64,000 nt of DNA from contig CAUYUJ010004585.1 in NCBI GenBank assembly GCA_963575745.1, positions 1 through 64,000 on the forward strand, read 5' to 3'. Below the pieces are notes generated by a model. The model had not been told where the DNA came from and made no database searches. It saw only the letters and a program-made list of their open reading frames with translations. A program made the position numbers and the translations under genes. Shown here piece after piece: positions 61,416 through 64,000 of the stretch (its first letter is position 1; each line of letters opens with the position of its first letter). The stretch comes from Prorocentrum cordatum (lineage: Eukaryota > Sar > Dinophyceae > Prorocentrales > Prorocentraceae).

Positions 61416-61676
61416 TCAGCTCACGTAGCTGATCTTCCCGGCGCCTCCCGGCGCCGGAAGCGCCCATGTATCGCGGAATGGGCCCGGCGGCGGGGCCGAA
61501 ACCGGCTGCGTGCAGCAGATCTCGTAGCCCCCCCCTTCCGCGGGGCGCCGCTCCGCGGAGAGGCCCCGCGGAGACCGCCCGCGGGGAGGCCCCGCGGGGA
61601 GGCCCGGCGGGCAGCACTCGGCCGTGCTGGACCCTCGGCCGGTGGCCCGGCGCGCAGGGCCCCTCTCTCGAACCCC
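61416..61676 (-). pseudogene. Coding fragment abutting (GGA)n, C-terminal end
   Basis: The minus frame emerges from the GGA tract and ends at 61416 with GGGYEICCTQPVSAPPPGPF and then AGKISYVS. The last 40 codons look protein-like. No family recognised. Confidence 0.3.
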
Positions 61677-61835
61677 AGGGAGGAGGAGGAGGCGGAGGAG
61701 GAAAGGAGGAAAGGAGGAGGAGGAGGAGGAGGAGGAGGAGGAGGAGGAGGAGGAAAGGAGGAGGAGGAGAGGAGGAAAGGAGGAGGAAAGGAGGAGGAGG
61801 AAAGGAGGAGGAGGAGGAAAGGAGGAGGAGGAGGG
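61677..61835. repeat. (GGA)n / (GGAAA)n tract
   Basis: GGA triplets with recurring GGAAAGGAGGA. Confidence 0.95.
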
Positions 61836-62397
61836 CCGCCGAGCGACGCACGCCTGCCGCCAAGGCCCAGCAGGGCACGGCGCCGAGCCGCCGGGCCCTG
61901 GCACGCCACCACGGCGCATGGCCCATGGGCCACGGGCCGGGCCACGGCCCACGGCCCGGGCGCGGCGGGGCGCCCGCGGGCACGCCGCCGCGCGGCGCGC
62001 CCCGCTCACACGCCGCGGGCGTCGCGGCGGAGGCCCCTCTCTTGCGCCCCGTTTTCCGCGGGGGCGGCGAGGGTGCTTTCTCCCGTGCCCCTTCGTCGGC
62101 CCTGCCCCCCTTTCCCCTTCCTTCCCCTTCCTTGCGCGCTTCGGCGGCGAGCGAGGGAGGGGGGGAAGTGAGGTGGAGGCCCTCTCAGAAGGCGGAGAGG
62201 AGGCCTTGTCAGAAGGCCTCGGGCCTCTGGTCGGCTGCTGGGTGCCAGGGTGCCTCAGGTCGAACCGGGGGGCCTCGGGTCGGGGCCTGAGGCCCTGCCT
62301 CGTCCAAGGAACCCCTGGAGCAGCCCCCGTCAGATCCTCCGTCTTTCCGGGCAGCCCAGGCGTGGTGGATCCCGGGCGCCCTACACCGCGCGTGCGC
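61836..62397. other. No gene seen
   Basis: Very GC-rich with open frames on all strands. Short palindromes such as GGCCACGGGCCGGGCC near 61928. Confidence 0.4.
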
Positions 62398-62575
62398 ATA
62401 CCTCCTCCTTTCCTCCTCCTCCTCCTCCTCCTCCTCCTCCTCCTCCTCCTCCTCCTCCTCCTCCTCCTCCGCCTCCTCCTCCTCCGCCTCCTCCTCCTCG
62501 GCCTCCTCCTCCTCCTCCTCTCCTCCTCCTTTCCTCCTCCTCCTCCGCCTCCTCCTCCTCCTCCTCCGCCTCCAA
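62398..62575. repeat. (CCT)n tract
   Basis: CCT with CTCCGC and CTCCTCGG interruptions. Confidence 0.95.
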
Positions 62576-62715
62576 CGGGCCCAGCCGGGGCGCGCGCCGC
62601 CACGGCGGCGGATGCCCGAGCGCGGGGTTCCGCCGCGCGGGCGCGCCGCGGCCGCGCTGCGGCGGGGCCGCGTTTCTGCGCGGCGGCGAGCCGACGCCGC
62701 CCGGTCCGCCGCCAG

Positions 62716-62883
62716 CATTACAGTGCGAGCGCGGCCGCAAGAGACCCTCGCAAGAAACCCAACCCTGAGGCCCTGAGAGCCTGCGCGCGAAGTGCACCGC
62801 AGCTCTTTCAACGGCCGCGGGAAGTCGCCGCGCAGCGCGCAGAGCGAAGCAGATGGTTTCTTGATGCGCGCCCCCACTGTAGG
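62716..62883. mobile_element. Inverted-repeat element O, copy 2
   Basis: TTACAGTGCGAGCGCGGCCG at the left and CGCGCCCCCACTGTAGG at the right; it also shares AAGAAACCCAACCCT with copy 1. It is immediately joined to element N copy 2. Confidence 0.7.
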
Positions 62884-63200
62884 TCGGGCGTGTCCCCCTG
62901 CAGGCGGGTGTCGGACGAAAATTAAATACAAAAGGGCGTGCGCTTGGGGGCTCTTGTCGGGTTTGATGACGTGCTCGGACGTGTATTCCGCATATTTGCT
63001 GTCGGCCGGCCAGATTTTTTGGGTGGGCGTCGTCGCGCTGGCTTCTTTTCGTTGTCGTCGTCGTCGTCGCCGTCGTCGTCGATGTCGTCGATACAAAAGC
63101 AAATGTTCCAACAAATATTCAAAAACAGCCCAAAAACTCCTCCCCAGACTATTCTTTGACTGTTTCTGAATGTGCCTCCTGTAGAGGGACAGGCCCGACT
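62881..63200. mobile_element. Inverted-repeat element N, copy 2
   Basis: AGGTCGGGCGTGTCCCCCTG at the left and its near-complement AGGGACAGGCCCGACT at the right; contains CCCCAGACTATTCTTTGA as in copy 1. A (GTC)n run is at about 63053-63082. Confidence 0.75.
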
Positions 63201-63748
63201 CAAAGCTCGGGGCGGCCGCGGGCGCAGGGCCACAAAAGGTCCAGCGTCTTGAACAACATTGAGACGGAGCCGCGTCGCCGTTTTCGGCCTCCAGAGGCCC
63301 TGGCAGGGCCTCCGGACCGTGAAGAGACGGCTCGGGACGATACGCCGGTCCTGGGGAGCGGGTCGAGACTTCGGGGGGCCCCGGGGGCGGCCAAGAGGCG
63401 GGAGGGGGGGTCCCAAATCACTGCCAGAGGCGCATGCCTGGACGAAGGGGGGGGGCCAGGGGACGCATTGGAATAAGGAGTGGGGGCCATGAACTCCAAC
63501 GAGGTACCATGGTTCCCAGCCAAGATCACTATCTACATCCCACCAATCCCCAACCACCTCTTGGGCACTCCCGTGTTCCCGTCGGTCGGAAGAGAGGGAG
63601 ACATGAAGTAGGAAGGCGCTGAAAGAAAATTGGGCTTCCGCCCGCCCCCCGAGGACGAGGGAAGAGGGAAGACCACTCCACAAAATACATACTTTCGACG
63701 ACCCACGGGCGTTGACAACCATCAAGGCACTAGATCTCGGCGTCTTAG
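63201..63748. other. Repeat L copy 3 and partial element M
   Basis: TTTTCGGCCTCCAGAGGCCC (63276) is repeat L. GGGGGCGGCCAAGAGGCGGG (63385) resembles the left end of element M. No gene recognised. Confidence 0.5.
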
Positions 63749-63813
63749 GAGGCGTCGTCGTCGTGATCGTGGTCGTGGTCGTGGTCGTGATCGTGATCGT
63801 GGTCGTGGTCATG

Positions 63814-63850
<37 letters not shown>

Positions 63851-63852
63851 TC
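63749..63852. repeat. (GTCGTG)n microsatellite
   Basis: GTCGTGATCGTGGTCGTG-type repeats grading into (GTC)n. Confidence 0.9.
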
Positions 63853-64000
63853 GCCGACGTGCCATGTCCGCAGGGCACGGGGGCCACGCCCTCCCCCTGC
63901 ATGCACGGGCGCCGCCTGCCCGCCTGCCCCGAGTCTATTCGATGGCGTCCCAGAGAAGAGGAGGGCGTCCAGGAGTCGCGGTGGGCGCCCGGCGGGCCGG
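63853..64000. other. Window end, no gene seen
   Basis: GC-rich, open on several frames, no motif. Confidence 0.4.

Overview
This window looks like nuclear DNA of a GC-rich, large-genome dinoflagellate. Four things point that way. (1) There are genomic relics of the dinoflagellate trans-spliced leader (core CCATTTTGGCTCAAG). (2) A plastid-targeted protein with a signal peptide and an FVGTP motif is present as three dispersed copies on one strand. (3) A long non-LTR retrotransposon is present. (4) The rest is a dense mosaic of inverted-repeat elements, minisatellites and (CCT)n/(GGA)n tracts with very little unique coding sequence. The high GC would fit a Prorocentrum-like genome better than Symbiodiniaceae, but the genus is only a guess. 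Nearly every long reading frame over a (CCT)n tract (poly-Ser, Leu, Arg, Glu, Gly, Pro) is an artefact of the repeat and is not annotated as a gene.

Layout. 0-5 kb: an 83-bp tandem-repeat element, (CCT)n tracts, an unrecognised minus-strand coding fragment, and a spliced-leader relic heading a GC-rich retroposed fragment. 5.3-6.7 kb: gene copy 1 of the plastid protein, with four inverted-repeat insertions within it or less than about 550 bp away. 6.7-16 kb: degenerate minisatellites, a 27-bp minisatellite split by a fragment of a Ulp1/C48-like protease, and simple repeats. 18.85-27.94 kb: one nearly intact minus-strand LINE, with ORF1 (zinc ribbon and coiled coil) and ORF2 in the order RNase H, APE endonuclease, reverse transcriptase, zinc fingers, extra C-terminal domain. 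It is flanked on both sides by (CCT)n. 28.4-29.7 kb: a minus-strand KH-domain locus headed by two successive spliced-leader relics. 30.6-37.9 kb: a second 83-bp repeat element, gene copies 2 and 3, a 73-bp tandem array and (ATGT)n. 38-42 kb: inverted-repeat elements and (CCT)n. 42.4-52.7 kb: a cluster of about ten copies, in both orientations, of a complex 1-kb repeat, interrupted by a ~45-bp palindromic tandem array and a 330-bp inverted repeat. 53-64 kb: very long (CCT)n, more inverted-repeat elements and a few short coding fragments.

The only genes that look functional are the three copies of the two-exon, 115-residue plastid-targeted membrane protein (predicted protein identical in all three), possibly the KH locus, and the LINE, which has one in-frame TGA. 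The most interesting signals are the LINE domain order with its extra C-terminal domain, the stacked spliced-leader relics, the habit of retroposed sequence abutting (CCT)n, and the way different small inverted-repeat elements occupy the same intron in different gene copies.
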